Below are positions 11,431 to 22,880 of a DNA stretch of 64,000 nucleotides, in pieces. This DNA is from Lolium rigidum. Its lineage: Eukaryota > Streptophyta > Magnoliopsida > Poales > Poaceae. Each line of letters begins with the position of its first letter. The stretch's first letter is position 1. Position numbers and translations under genes: made by a program. The notes under the pieces are model-generated. The model had not been told where the DNA came from, made no database searches, and was given only the letters and a program-made list of their open reading frames with translations. The stretch covers positions 30,824,620 through 30,888,619 of the forward strand of contig NC_061511.1 in assembly GCF_022539505.1 (NCBI RefSeq), written 5' to 3'.

Positions 11431-14074
11431 ATAAATACTTACCTTGAACCTAAACCCTAGCCCTACCCCCTAAACCCTAGCCCTAACCCTACACCAAACC
11501 CTAACCAGTAGATCAGGCACACCCTCGATCGTGTGATAATGGCTCGAGCTGCGGGTATATGTGCCAAAGGGTCCCAATCTTGGTTCTCCATGTGTATATG
11601 TCCTAAACAAACCTAAAAGAATGAAAAGTTACATTGGTGCACCCTCGCGCGGAGAAATCTAGGGGGTAGACCCGCCGGGGCACACGTTCCGCTGTTTTGG
11701 GGGAAGGAGGGGGAGAACGACCGCCGGAGCACCGGAACCCCACCAAACCTTGCATGTGGACCTATGATATGTGTCAAAGTGTGGTGCAAGGTCTAATGGT
11801 GCAAAAGTAGCTCCCCGGTACCCTAAACCCTAAACTGGGAGGCTTCGAGCACTAAAACCCCTCTAAAACCCTAAACCACGGCACCGGAGCTGCAGAACCA
11901 TGCATCATAAAACCTAACCCTAACCCTAAACCCTAAACCTACACCTAACCATAAATATTTACCCTTTAACCTAAACCCTAGCCCTAGCCCCTAAACCCTA
12001 GCCCTAACCCTACACCTAACCCTCACCAAGAGATCGTGCACACCGTCGATCGTGTGATAATGGCTCTAGCTGCGGGTATATGTGCCAAAGGGTCCCAATC
12101 TTGGTTCTCCATGTGTATATGTACTAAACAAACCTAAAAGAATGAAAAGTTACATTGGTGCACCCTCGCGCGGAGAAATCTAGGGGGGTAGACCCGCCAG
12201 GGGCACACGTTCCGCTGTTTTGGGGGGAGGACGGGGATAACGACCGCCGGAGCACCGGAACCCCACCAAACCTTGCATGTGGACCTATGATATGTGTCAA
12301 AGTGTGATGCAAGGTGTAATGGTGCAAAAGTAGCTCCCCTAAACCCTAAACCCTAAACTGGGGGAGGCTTCGAGCCCTAAACCCTCTAAATCCCTAAACC
12401 ACGACGCCGAAGCTGCAGAACCATGCATCATAAACCCTAACCCTAACCCTAAACCCTAAAACTACACCTAACCATAAATACTTACCTTTAACCTAAACCC
12501 TAGCCCTACCCCCTAAACCCTAGCCCTAACCCTACACCTAACCCTAACCAGTAGATCAGGCACACCGTCGATCGTGTGATAATGGCTCTAGCTGCGGGTA
12601 TATGTGCCAAAGGGTCCCAATCTTTGGTTCTCCATGTGTATATGTACTAAACAAACCTAAAAGAATGAAAAGTTACATTGGTGCACCCTCGCGCGGAGAA
12701 ATCTAGGGGGTAGACCCGCCGGGGCACACGTTCCGTCTGTTTTGGGGGAGGAGGGGGATAACGACCGCCGGAGCACCGGAACCCCACCAAACCTTGCATG
12801 TGGACCTATGATATGTGTCAAAGTGTGGTGCAAGGTCTAATGGTGCAAAATTAGCTCCCCTAAACCCTAAACCCTAAACTGGGGAGGCTTCGAGCCCTAA
12901 ACCCCTCTAAATCCCTAAACCACGACGCCGGAGCTGCAGAACCATGCATCATAAAACCTAACCCTAACCTTAAACCCTAAACCTACACCTAACCATAAAT
13001 ACTTACCCTTTAACCTAAACCCTAGCTCTAGCCCCTAAACCCTAGCCCTAACCCTACACCTAACCCTCACCAGTAGATCAGGCACACCGTCGATCGCGTG
13101 ATAATGGCTCTAGCTGCGGGTATATGTGCCAAAGGGTCCCAATCTTGGTTCTCCATGTGTATATGTACTAAAAAACCTAAAAGAATGAAAAGTTACATTG
13201 GTGCACCCTCGCGCGGAGAAATCTAGGGGGTAGACCCGCCGGGGCACACGTTCCGCTGTTTTGGAGGGAGGAGGGGGATAACGACCGCCGGAGCACCGGA
13301 ACCCCACCAAACCTTGCATGTGGACCTATGATATGTGTCAAAGTGTGATGCAAGGTGTAATGGTGCAAAAGTAGCTCCCCTAAACCCTAAACCCTAAACT
13401 GGGGAGGCTTCGAGCCCTAAACCCTCTAAATCCCTAAACCACGACGCCGGAGCTGCAGAACCATGCATCATAAAACCTAACCCTAACCCTAAACCCTAAA
13501 CCTACACCTAACCATAAATACTTACCTTTAACCTAAACCCTAGCCCTAGCCCCTAAACCCTAGCCCTAACCCTACACCTAACCCTAACCAGTAGATCAGG
13601 CACACCGTCGATCGTGTGATAATGGCTCTAGCTGCGGGTATATGTGCCAAAGGGTCCCAATCTTTGGTTCTCCATGTGTATATGTACTAAACAAACCTAA
13701 AAGAATGAAAAGTTACATTGTTGCACCCTCGCGCGGAGAAATCTAGGGGGTAGACCCGCCGGGGCACACGTTCCGCTGTTTTGGGGGAGGAGGGGGATAA
13801 CGACCGCCGGAGCACCGGAACCCCACCAAACCTTGCATGTGGACCTATGATATGTGTCAAAGTGTGGTGCAAGGTCTAATGGTGCAAAAGTAGCTCCCCT
13901 AAACCCTAAACCCTTAACTGGGGAGGCTTCGAGCCCTAAACCCCTCTAAATCCCTAAACCACGACGTCGGAGCTGCAGAACCATGCATCATAAAACCTAA
14001 CCCTAACCCTAAACCCTAAACCTACACCTAACCATAAATACTTACCCTTTAACCTAAACCCTAGCCCTAGCCCC
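11431..14074. repeat. ~520-bp satellite with telomere-like motifs, left block (about 5 units)
   Basis: The landmark cgtcgatcg(t/c)gtgataatgg or its variant recurs at about 11,525, 12,048, 12,568, 13,090 and 13,609, a spacing of about 520 bp. Each unit carries a conserved non-telomeric half (gctgcgggtatatgtgccaa, the ctcgcgcggagaaatctagg stretch, gcatgtggacctatgatatg) and a half made of degenerate CCCTAAA, CCCTAA and CCCTAG runs. Identity between units is high. Repeated short minus-strand ORFs such as those near 12,124-12,327 are by-products of the repetition. Confidence 0.93.
14070..14074. repeat. LTR retrotransposon TSD GCCCC, left
   Basis: GCCCC precedes TGATACG and also follows the element end at 20,734-20,738. 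Five bases is the usual TSD of LTR retrotransposons. Confidence 0.85.
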
Positions 14075-15662
14075 TGATACGTCTCCAACGTATCGATAAT
14101 TTCTTATGTTCCATGCTACTTTATTGATGATACCTACATGTTTTATGCACATTATATGTCATATTTATGCATTTTCTGGAACTAACCTATTAACAAGATG
14201 CCGAAGAGCCGATTCGTTGTTTTCTCGCTGTTTTTGGTTTCGAAATCCTAGTAAAGAAATATTCTCGGAATTGGACGAAACTTTCGCCCGGGGTCCTATT
14301 TTTGCACGAAGCTTCCGGAAGACCGAAGACCTAACGAAGTGGGGCCACGAGGTGGCCGGGAGGGTGGCCGGCGCGGCCCGGGCCCTGGCCGCGCCGACCT
14401 ACCCCCGGGCCCCTCGTGTGGCCCCCGTGTTGACCCTCCGCCTACTTAAAGCTTTCGTCGCGAAACCCCCGGTACCGAGAGCCACGATACGGAAAACCTT
14501 CCGAGACGCCGCCGCCGCGAATCCCATCTCGGGGGATTCTGGAGATCGCCTCCGGCACCCCGCCGGAGAGGGGATTCATCTCCCGGAGGACTCTACACCG
14601 CCATGGTCGCCTCCGGAGTGATGAGTGAGTAGTTCACCCCTGGACCATGGGTCCATAGCAGTAGCTAGATGGTCGTCTTCTCCTTGTTGTGCTTCATTGT
14701 TGGATCTTGTGAGCTGCCTAACATGATCAAGATCATCTATCTGTAATACTATATGTTGTGTTTGTCGGGATCCGATGGATAGTGAGTACTATGATTATGG
14801 TGATTATCAATCTATTGTTCATGTGTTGTTTATGATCTTGCATGCTCTCCGTTATTAGTAGAGGCTCTGGCCAAGTTTTTACTCTTAACTCCAAGAGGGA
14901 GTATTTATGCTCGATAGTGGGTTCATGCCTCCATTGAATCTGGGACGATGACGAGAAAGTTCTAAGGTTGTGGATGTCTTGTTGCCACTAGGGATAAAAC
15001 ATTGATGCTATGTCTAAGGATGTAGTTGTTGATTACATTACGCACCATACTTAATGCAATTGTCTGTTGCTTTGCAACTTAATACGGAGGGGTTCGGATG
15101 ATAACACTGAAGGTGGACTTTTTAGGCATAGATGCAGTTGGATGGCGGTCTATGTACTTTGTCGTAATGCCCTGATTAAATCTCACTATATTTATCATAT
15201 CATGTATATGCATTGTTATGCCTTTCTCTATTTGTCAATTGCCCGACTGTAATTTGTTCACCCAACATGCTTTACCTTATGGGAGAGACACCTCTAGTGA
15301 ACTGTGGACCCCGGTCCTATTCTTTACATAGCATACAATTTACTGCAATTGTGTTTACTGTTTTCTTTGCAAACATTTTCCACTCGATACGTTTAATCCT
15401 TTGTTGCAGCAAGCCGGTGAGATTGACAACCTCACTGTTTCGTTGGGACAAAGTACTTGGGTTGTGTTGTGCAGGTTCCGCGTTGGCGCCGGAATCCCTG
15501 GTGTTGCGCCGCATCACATTTCGCGACCATCAACCTTCAACGTGCTTCTTGGCTCCTACTGGTTCGATTAAACCTTGGTTTCATACTGAGGGAAACTTGC
15601 TTCTATACGCATCATACCTTCCACTTGGGGTTCCCAACGGACGTGTGCATCTACGCGTATCA
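14075..15662 (+). repeat. 5' long terminal repeat
   Basis: It contains a GC-rich stretch, a cctacttaaagc TATA-like site at about 14,450 that may be the promoter, and the tttgttgcagcaagccggtg block near its end. A 171-codon ORF at 14,106-14,621 is an LTR artefact: the matching 3' LTR ORF is interrupted and shorter. Confidence 0.92.
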
Positions 15663-15672
15663 AGCTAAATTT

Positions 15673-15690
15673 CGGCGCCGTTGCCGGGAG
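15673..15690 (+). promoter_or_regulatory. Primer-binding site, tRNA-Asp type
   Basis: cggcgccgttgccgggag, ten bases after the LTR, matches the plant tRNA-Asp 3'-end complement (TGGCGCCGTTGCCGGGGA) with a few mismatches. This PBS type is common in Athila-like elements. Confidence 0.75.
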
Positions 15691-15914
15691 ATCAAGACAC
15701 GCTGCAAGGGGAGTCTCCACTTCTCAATCTCTTTACTTTGTTTTTGTCTTGCTTTATTTTATTTACTACTTTGTTTGCTGCACTAAATCAAAACACAAAA
15801 AAATTAGTTGCTAGTTTTACTTTATTTACTGTCTTGCTCTCTATATCGAAAACACAAAAAATTAGTTACTTGTCTTTACTTTGTTTGCCTAGTTTACTTT
15901 TTGCTTATTGCATC

Positions 15915-16569
15915 ATGTTTCCTTTTAATTTCACCACAAAAGACATACCGGTAGGACGTGGGTCCATAGTCGGGAGAAATAATATAGAAGAATTTTTCAA
16001 TCATGTTAGTATTATCGAAGACTTTGAAGATAGACACTTGGTAGAACTTGCTCCTACCTATGAAATTGCTGCTGCTTGCTTTAGTTCGCATGTTGGAAAC
16101 TAAATTTGTTAATCTCAATCCTATAATCCAACACATGTTTCTTACACTTGGTGATATGGAAGAAGGGGAAAAGAAAGATTTCGTTCTAGAAACTCTTCTT
16201 AGAGAATTTGGTGGTCTAGCAAGAGAGGCTAGAAAGGTTTTTGCTAAGTTTAATATGCTAGGTTCTCATACCAATTTTATTGGTCTTCTTGAAAAAATGG
16301 ACATGGATAGAATAAGGTACACTAATAACATTAATGATGGTGGGGAAATCAAAGCACCAATACCATGTAAACTCCTAGCTATGAATGATGCGCTAGAAAA
16401 TAACTATGCTTGGCTTGTTCCTGAAAATTTGTTCGATGAGAGTAGCCAGCCTAAGACTAATGAAAAGGGAGACGCTAAAACTTATATATCAAATATACTA
16501 TGCTTGGTTGAGAAAACTCCCAACACCCCTGGTAATGATGTTGATGCCTCATCTCTCGATGTTACTTGA
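15915..16569 (+). pseudogene. Single internal ORF of the retrotransposon, frameshifted
   Basis: A first segment starting at ATG 15,915 reads TTKDIPVGRGSIVGRNNIEE and HLVELAPTYEIAAA. It shifts frame at about 16,075-16,085, and the protein continues in another frame through ALVRMLETKFVNLNPIIQH, LLREFGGLAREARKVFAKFN and AWLVPENLFDESS to the stop near 16,569. Overlapping frames and smooth protein-like sequence on both sides indicate a single one-base indel in a formerly continuous ORF of about 215 codons. It has no recognisable Gag zinc knuckle or Pol motif. I do not know its function; it may be a domesticated or degraded Gag-region protein of a non-autonomous family. Confidence 0.65.
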
Positions 16570-19104
16570 TTTGCACTTTCTGCGCCTAGGCTGAAAGGCG
16601 TTAAAGAAAAGCGCTTATGGGAGACAACCCATGTTTTTACCTACAGCAATTTTTTGTTTTGTTGAGTCTTGGAAGTTGTTTACTACTGTAGCAACCTCTC
16701 CTTATCATGTTTTTGTGCCAAGTAAAGTTTCTATGTCAAAGTTGATGTTATATTTGGGATCGCTGCGCAGAAACAGCATTGCTGTCTGTCACGAATCTGG
16801 GCACAGTTCTCTGTAGAAAATTCGAAAAAATCTGCCAATTTACGAGCGTGATCCTCAGATATGTATGCAACTTTCATTAGTTTTGAGTTTTTCCATTTGA
16901 GCAAGTCTGGTGCCATCTCTAAATTCGTCTTTACGGACTGTTCTGTTTTTGACAGATTCTGCCTTTTATTTCGCATTGCCTCTTTTGCTATGTTGGATTT
17001 ATTTCTTTGATCCACTAATGTCCAGTAGCATTATGCAATGTCCAGAAGTGAAAATAATGATTGTGTCACCTCTGAATGTGTGAATTATTAATTGTGCACT
17101 AACCCTCTAATGAGTTTGCTTGAAGTTTGGTGTGAAGGAAGTTTTCAAGGGTCAAGAGAGGAGAATGATATACTATGATCAAGAGGAGTGAAAGCTCTAA
17201 GCTTGGGGATGCCCCCGTGGTTCACCCCTGCATATTTTAAGAAGACTCAAGCGTCTAAGCTTGGGGATGCCCAAGGCATCCCCTTCTTCATCGACAACAT
17301 CATCAGGTTCCTCCCCTGAAACTATATTTTTATTCAATCACATCTTGTGTTCTTTACTTGGAGCGTCGGTTTGTTTTCGTTTTTGTTTTTGTTTGAATAA
17401 GATGGATCCTAGCATTCACTTTGTGGGAGAGAGACACGCTCCGCTGTTGCATATGGACACATGTGTCCTTAGGCTTTACTCATAAAGTTCAAGGCGAAGT
17501 TTCTTCTTCGTTAAATTGTTATATGGTTGGAATTGGAAAATGCTACATGTAGTAATTCTAAAAATGTCTTGGATAATGTGATACTTGGCAATTGTTGTGC
17601 TCATGTTTAAGCTCTTGCATCATATGCTTTGCACCCATTAATGAAGAAATACATAGAGCTTGCTAAAATTTGATTTGCATATTTGGTTTCTCTAAGGTCT
17701 AGATAATATCTAGTATTGAGTTTTGAACAACAAGGAAGACAGTGTAGAGTCTTATAATGTTTACAATATGTCTTTTATGTGAGTCTTGCTGCACTTGTTC
17801 ATCCTTGAGTTTGCTTCAAATAACCTTGCTAGCCTAAACCTTGTATCGAGAGGGAATACTTCTCATGCATCCAAAATCCTTGAGCCAACTACTATGCCAT
17901 TTGTGTCCACCATACCTACCTACTACATGGTATTTCTCCGCCATTCCAAAGTAAATTGCTTGAGTGCTACCTTTAAAATTCCATCATCCACCTTTTCAAT
18001 ATATAGCTCATGGGACAAAATAGCCTTAAAAACTATCGTAGTATTGAATATGTACTTATGCACTTTATATTTTATTAAGTTGCTTGTTGTGCGATAACCA
18101 TGCTTCAGGGAACGCCATCAACTATTGTTGAATATCATGTGAGTTGCTATGCATGTCCGTCTTGTCTGAAGGTCTATCATTTTAGTGGTTGGAGCATGCA
18201 AAATTGTTAGAGAAGAACATTGGGCCGCTAACTAAAGCCATGAATCATGGTTGAAGTTTCAGTTTTGGACATATATCCTCAATCTCATATGAGAACAATA
18301 ATCATTGCTACATGCTTATGCATTTAAGAGGAGTCCATTATCTGTTGTCCATGTTGTCCCGGTATGGATGTCTAAGTTGAGAATAATCAAAAGCGAGAAA
18401 TCCGAAATGCGAGCTTTCTCCTTAGACCTTTGTACAGGCGGCATGGAGGTACCCCTTTGTGACACTTGGTTGAAACATGGCATGCGAAGATCCGGTAGTC
18501 CAAGTTAAGTAGGACGAGGTGCGGGCACTATTAGTATACTATGCATGAGGCTTGCAGCTTGTAAGATATAATTTTCATAACTCATATGCTTTATTACTAC
18601 CGTTGACAAAATTGTTTCATGTTTTCAAAATAAAAGCTCTAGCACAAATACAGCAATCGATGCTTTCCTCTTTGAAGGACCATTCTTTTACTTTTATTGT
18701 TGAGTCAGTCTACCTATCTCCTTCCACCTAAGAAGCAAACACTTGTGTGAACTGTGCATTGATTCTTACATACTTGCATATTGCACTTGTTATATTACTT
18801 TATGTTGACAATATCCATGAGATATACATGTTACAAGTTGAAAGCAACCGCTGAAACTTAATCTTCCTATGTGTTGCTTCAACACCTTTACTTTGATTTA
18901 TTGCTTTATGAGTTAACTCTTATGCAAGACTTATTGATGCTTGTCTTGAAGTACTATTCATGAAAAGTCTTTGTCATATGATTCACTTGTTTACTCATGT
19001 CATTACCTTTGCTTTGATCGCTGCATTCATTACATATGTTTACAAATAGTATGATCAAGATTATGATGGCATGTCACTTCGAAATTATCTTTGTTATCGT
19101 TTTA
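16570..19104 (+). other. Retrotransposon internal non-coding region
   Basis: About 2.5 kb of AT-rich sequence with no recognised domain. It includes taagcttggggatgc at about 17,198 and 17,256 and a perfect hairpin, GGGGATGCC-caa-GGCATCCCC, at 17,263-17,283. Short ORFs do not resemble Pol proteins. The length and lack of coding support the reading as a non-autonomous element. Confidence 0.7.
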
Positions 19105-19142
19105 CTCGCTCGGGACGAGCGAGAACTAAGCTTGGGGATGCT
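19105..19142 (+). promoter_or_regulatory. Hairpin and polypurine-type tract before 3' LTR
   Basis: A perfect 8-bp stem with a 3-base loop, CTCGCTCG-gga-CGAGCGAG (19,105-19,123), is followed by aagcttggggatgct directly before the 3' LTR. The latter is the expected plus-strand priming tract. The same aagcttggggatgc string occurs twice in the interior. Confidence 0.7.
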
Positions 19143-20733
19143 TGATACGTCTCCAACGTATCGATAATTTCTTATGTTCCATGCTACTTTATTGATGATA
19201 CCTACATGTTTTATGCACATTATATGTCATATTTATGCATTTTCCGGAACTAACCTATTAACAAGATGCCGAAGAGCCGATTGCTGTTGTTCTCACTGTT
19301 TTTGGTTTCAGAAATCCTAGTAAAGAAATATTCTCGGAATTGGACGAAACTTTCGCCCGGGGTCCTATTTTTGCACGAAGCTTCCGGAAGACCGAAGACC
19401 TAACGAAGTGGGGCCACGAGGTGGCCGGGAGGGTGGCCGGCGCGGCCCGGGCCCCGGCCGCGCCGACCTACCCCCGGGCCCCTCGTGTGGCCCCCGCGTT
19501 GACCCTCCGCCTACTTAAAGCTTTCGTCGCGAAACCCCCGGTGCCGAGAGCCACGATACGGAAAACCTTCCCGGAGACGCCGCCGCCGCGAATCCCATCT
19601 CGGGGGATTCTGGAGATCGCCTCCGGCACCCTGCCGGAGAGGGGATTGATCTCCCGGAGGACTCTACACCGCCATGGTCGCCTCCGGAGTGATGAGTGAG
19701 TAGTTCACCCCTGGACCATGGGTCCATAGCAGTAGCTAGATGGTCGTCTTCTCCTTGTTGTGCTTCATTGTTGGATCTTGTGAGCTGCCTAACATGATCA
19801 AGATCATCTATCTGTAATACTATATGTTGTGTTTGTCGGGATCCGATGGATAGTGAGTACTATGATTATGGTGATTATCAATCTATTGTTCATGTGTTGT
19901 TTATGATCTTGCATGCTCTCCGTTATTAGTAGAGGCTCCGGCCAAGTTTTTACTCTTAACTCCAAGAGGGAGTATTTATGCTCGATAGTGGGTTCATGCC
20001 TCCATTGAATGCAGGACGATGACGGAAAGTTCTAAGGTTGTGGATGTCTTTGTTGCCACTAGGGATAAAACATTGATGCTATGTCTAAGGATGTAGTTGT
20101 TGATTACATTACGCACCATACTTAATGCAATTGTCCGTTGCTTTGCAACTTAATGCTGGAGGGGTTCGGATGATAACCTCGAAGGTGGACTTTTAGGCAT
20201 AGATGCAGTTGGATGGCGGTCTATGTACTTCGTCGTAATGCCCGATTAAATCTCACTATATTTATCATATCATGTATATGCATTGTTATGCCTTTCTCTA
20301 TTTGTCAATTGCCCGACTGTAATTTGTTCACCCAACATGCTTTACCTTATGGGAGAGACACCTCTAGTGAACTGTGGACCCCGGTCCTATTCTTTACATA
20401 GCATACAATCTACTGCAATTGTGTTTACTGTTTTCTTTGCAAACATTTTCCACTCGATACGTTTAATCCTTTGTTGCAGCAAGCCGGTGAGATTGACAAC
20501 CTCACCTGTTTCGTTGGGACAAAGTACTTGGGTTGTGTTGTGCGAGGTTCCGCGTTGGCGCCGGAATCCCGGTGTTGCGCCGCATCACATTTCGCCACCA
20601 TCAACCTTCAACGTGCTTCTTGGCTCCTACTGGTTCGATTAAACCTTGGTTTCATACTGAGGGAAACTTGCTTCTATACGCATCATACCTTCCACTTGGG
20701 GTTCCCAACGGACGTGTGCATCTACGCGTATCA
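19143..20733 (+). repeat. 3' long terminal repeat
   Basis: Co-linear with 14,075-15,662 and ends GCGTATCA. Differences from the 5' LTR include small indels near 19,290, 20,010, 20,155 and 20,510. Confidence 0.92.
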
Positions 20734-20738
20734 GCCCC

Positions 20739-22645
20739 TAAACCCTAGCCCTAACCCTACACCTAACCCTCACCAGTAGATCAGGCACACCGTCGATCGT
20801 GTGATCATGGCTCTAGCTGCGGGTATATGTGCCAAAGGGTCCCAATCTTGGTTCTCCATGTGTATATGTACTAAACAAACCTAAAAGAATGAAAAGTTAC
20901 ATTGGTGCACCCTCGCGCGGAGAAATCTAGGGGGTAGACCCGCCGGGCACACGTTCCGCTGTTTTGGGGGAGGAGGGGGATAACGACCGCCGGAGCACCG
21001 GAACCCCACCAAACCTGCATGTGGACCTATGATATGTGTCAAAGTGTGGTGCAAGGTCTAATGGTGCAAAAGTAGCTCCCCTAAACCCTAAACCCTAAAC
21101 TGGGGAGGCTTCGAGCCCTAAACCCCTCTAAATCCCTAAACCACGACGCCGGAGCTGCAGAACCATGCATTATAAAACCTAACCCTAACCCTAAACCCTA
21201 AACCTACACCTAACCATAAATACTTACCCTTTAACCTAAACCCTAGCCCTAGCCCCTAAACCCTAGCCCTAACCCTACACCTAACCCTCACCAGTAGATC
21301 AGGCACACCGTCGATCGTGTGATAATGGCTCTAGCTGCGGGTATATGTGCCAAAGGGTCCCAATCTTGGTTCTCCATGTGTATATGTACTAAACAAACCT
21401 AAAAGAATGAAAAGTTACATTGGTGCACCCTCGCGCGGAGAAATCTAGGGGGTAGACCCGCCGGGGCACACGTTCCGCTCGTTTTGGGGGGAGGAGGGGG
21501 ATAACGACCGCCGGAGCACCGGAACCCCACCAAACCTTGCATGTGGACCTATGATATGTGTCAAAGTGTGATGCAAGGTGTAATGGTGCAAAAGTAGCTC
21601 CCCTAAACCCTAAACCCTAAACTGGGGAGGCTTCGAGCCCTAAACCCTCTAAATCCCTAAACCACGACGCCGAAGCTGCAGAACCATGCATCATAAACCC
21701 TAACCCTAACCCTAAACCCTAAACCTACACCTAACCATAAATACTTACCTTTAACCTAAACCCTAGCCCTAGCCCCTAAACCCTAGCCCTAACCCTACAC
21801 CTAACCCTAACCAAGTAGATCGTGCACACCGTCGATCGTGTGATAATGGCTCTAGCTGCGGGTATATGTGCCAAAGGGTCCCAATCTTTGGTTCTCCATG
21901 TGTATATGTACTAAACAAACCTAAAAGAATGAAAAGTTACATTGGTGCACCCTCGCGCGGAGAAATCTAGGGGGTAGACCCGCCGGGGCACACGTTCCGC
22001 TGTTTTGGGGGAGGAGGGGATAACGACCGCCGGAGCACCGGAACCCCACCAAACCTTGCATGTGGACCTATGATATGTGTCAAAGTGTGGTGCAAGGTCT
22101 AATGGTGCAAAAGTAGCTCCCCTAAACCCTAAACCCTAAACTGGGGAGGCTTCGAGCCCTAAACCCCTCTAAATCCCTAAACCACGACGTCGGAGCTGCA
22201 GAACCATGCATCATAAAACCTAACCCTAACCCTAAACCCTAAATCTACACCTAACCATAAATACTTACCCTTTAACCTAAACCCTAGCCCTAGCCCCTAA
22301 ACCCTAGCCCTAACCCTACACCTAACCCTAACCAGTAGATCAGGCACACCGTCGATCGTGTGATAATGGCTCTAGCTGCGGGTATATGTGCCAAAGGGTC
22401 CCAATCTTGGTTCTCCATGTGTATATGTACTAAACAAACCTAAAAGAATGAAAAGTTACATTGGTGCACCCTCGCGCGGAGAAATCTAGGGGGGTAGACC
22501 CGCCGGGGCACACGTTCCGCTGTTTTGGGGGGAGGAGAGGGAGAACGACCGCCGGAGCACCGGAACCCCACCAAATCTTGCATGTCGACCTATGATATGT
22601 GTCAAAGTGTGGTGCAAGGTCTAATGGTGCAAAAGTAGCTCCCCG
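20739..22645. repeat. ~520-bp satellite with telomere-like motifs, right block (about 4 units)
   Basis: Continuation of 11,431-14,074 after the retrotransposon. The cgtcgatcgtgtgat landmark recurs at about 20,791, 21,309, 21,831 and 22,351. The last unit stops at agctcccc(gg) near 22,645, where unique CACTA sequence resumes. Together the two blocks make almost nine units. Confidence 0.93.
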
Positions 22646-22880
22646 GTTTGACCTTCCTCACATTTGGGCGATAACACTTAGCAGATTTTCCGAAGCGCGT
22701 ATTAATTGCTCCGAAACCCTGATATATGTGGGGGATGAACATGGAGAGTAATTTTGTATTGCACATTGTCTTAAGTAACACTAATAAATATTCATCAAAA
22801 AGTGAAACTAATAAAAAAATAAATATAAGTATGAGATGAAATAAAATAGAAAGAAAAACAAATAAAATGAAGTACAAGCA
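22646..22880. other. CACTA internal spacer
   Basis: Short unique stretch between the array and the right subterminal repeats. It is AT-rich towards 22,870. No gene is seen. Confidence 0.6.

Larger units (their letters stand above)
14075..20733 (+). mobile_element. Non-autonomous LTR retrotransposon, Athila/Gypsy-like, 6.66 kb
   Basis: Complete element: 5' LTR 14,075-15,662, 3' LTR 19,143-20,733, primer-binding site after the 5' LTR, purine-rich tract before the 3' LTR, and TSD GCCCC. LTRs begin TGATACGTC and end GCGTATCA. By eye the LTRs differ at some 30-odd places over 1.59 kb, roughly 98% identity. The 3.5-kb interior holds one broken ORF; no protease, reverse transcriptase, RNase H or integrase was recognised, so it would need proteins from a related element. 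It is inserted in the ~520-bp array of the CACTA element. The LTR start and the tRNA-Asp-type PBS suggest an Athila-like group, but the exact family name is not certain. Confidence 0.92.

Noticed and set aside
14106..14621. 171-codon ORF in the 5' LTR
   Set aside because: The other LTR breaks the frame, no domain is seen, and it spans the GC-rich promoter region of the LTR.
11431..22645. True telomere or chromosome end
   Set aside because: CCCTAAA motifs are interrupted, degenerate and embedded in 520-bp units inside a transposon with unique DNA on both sides.
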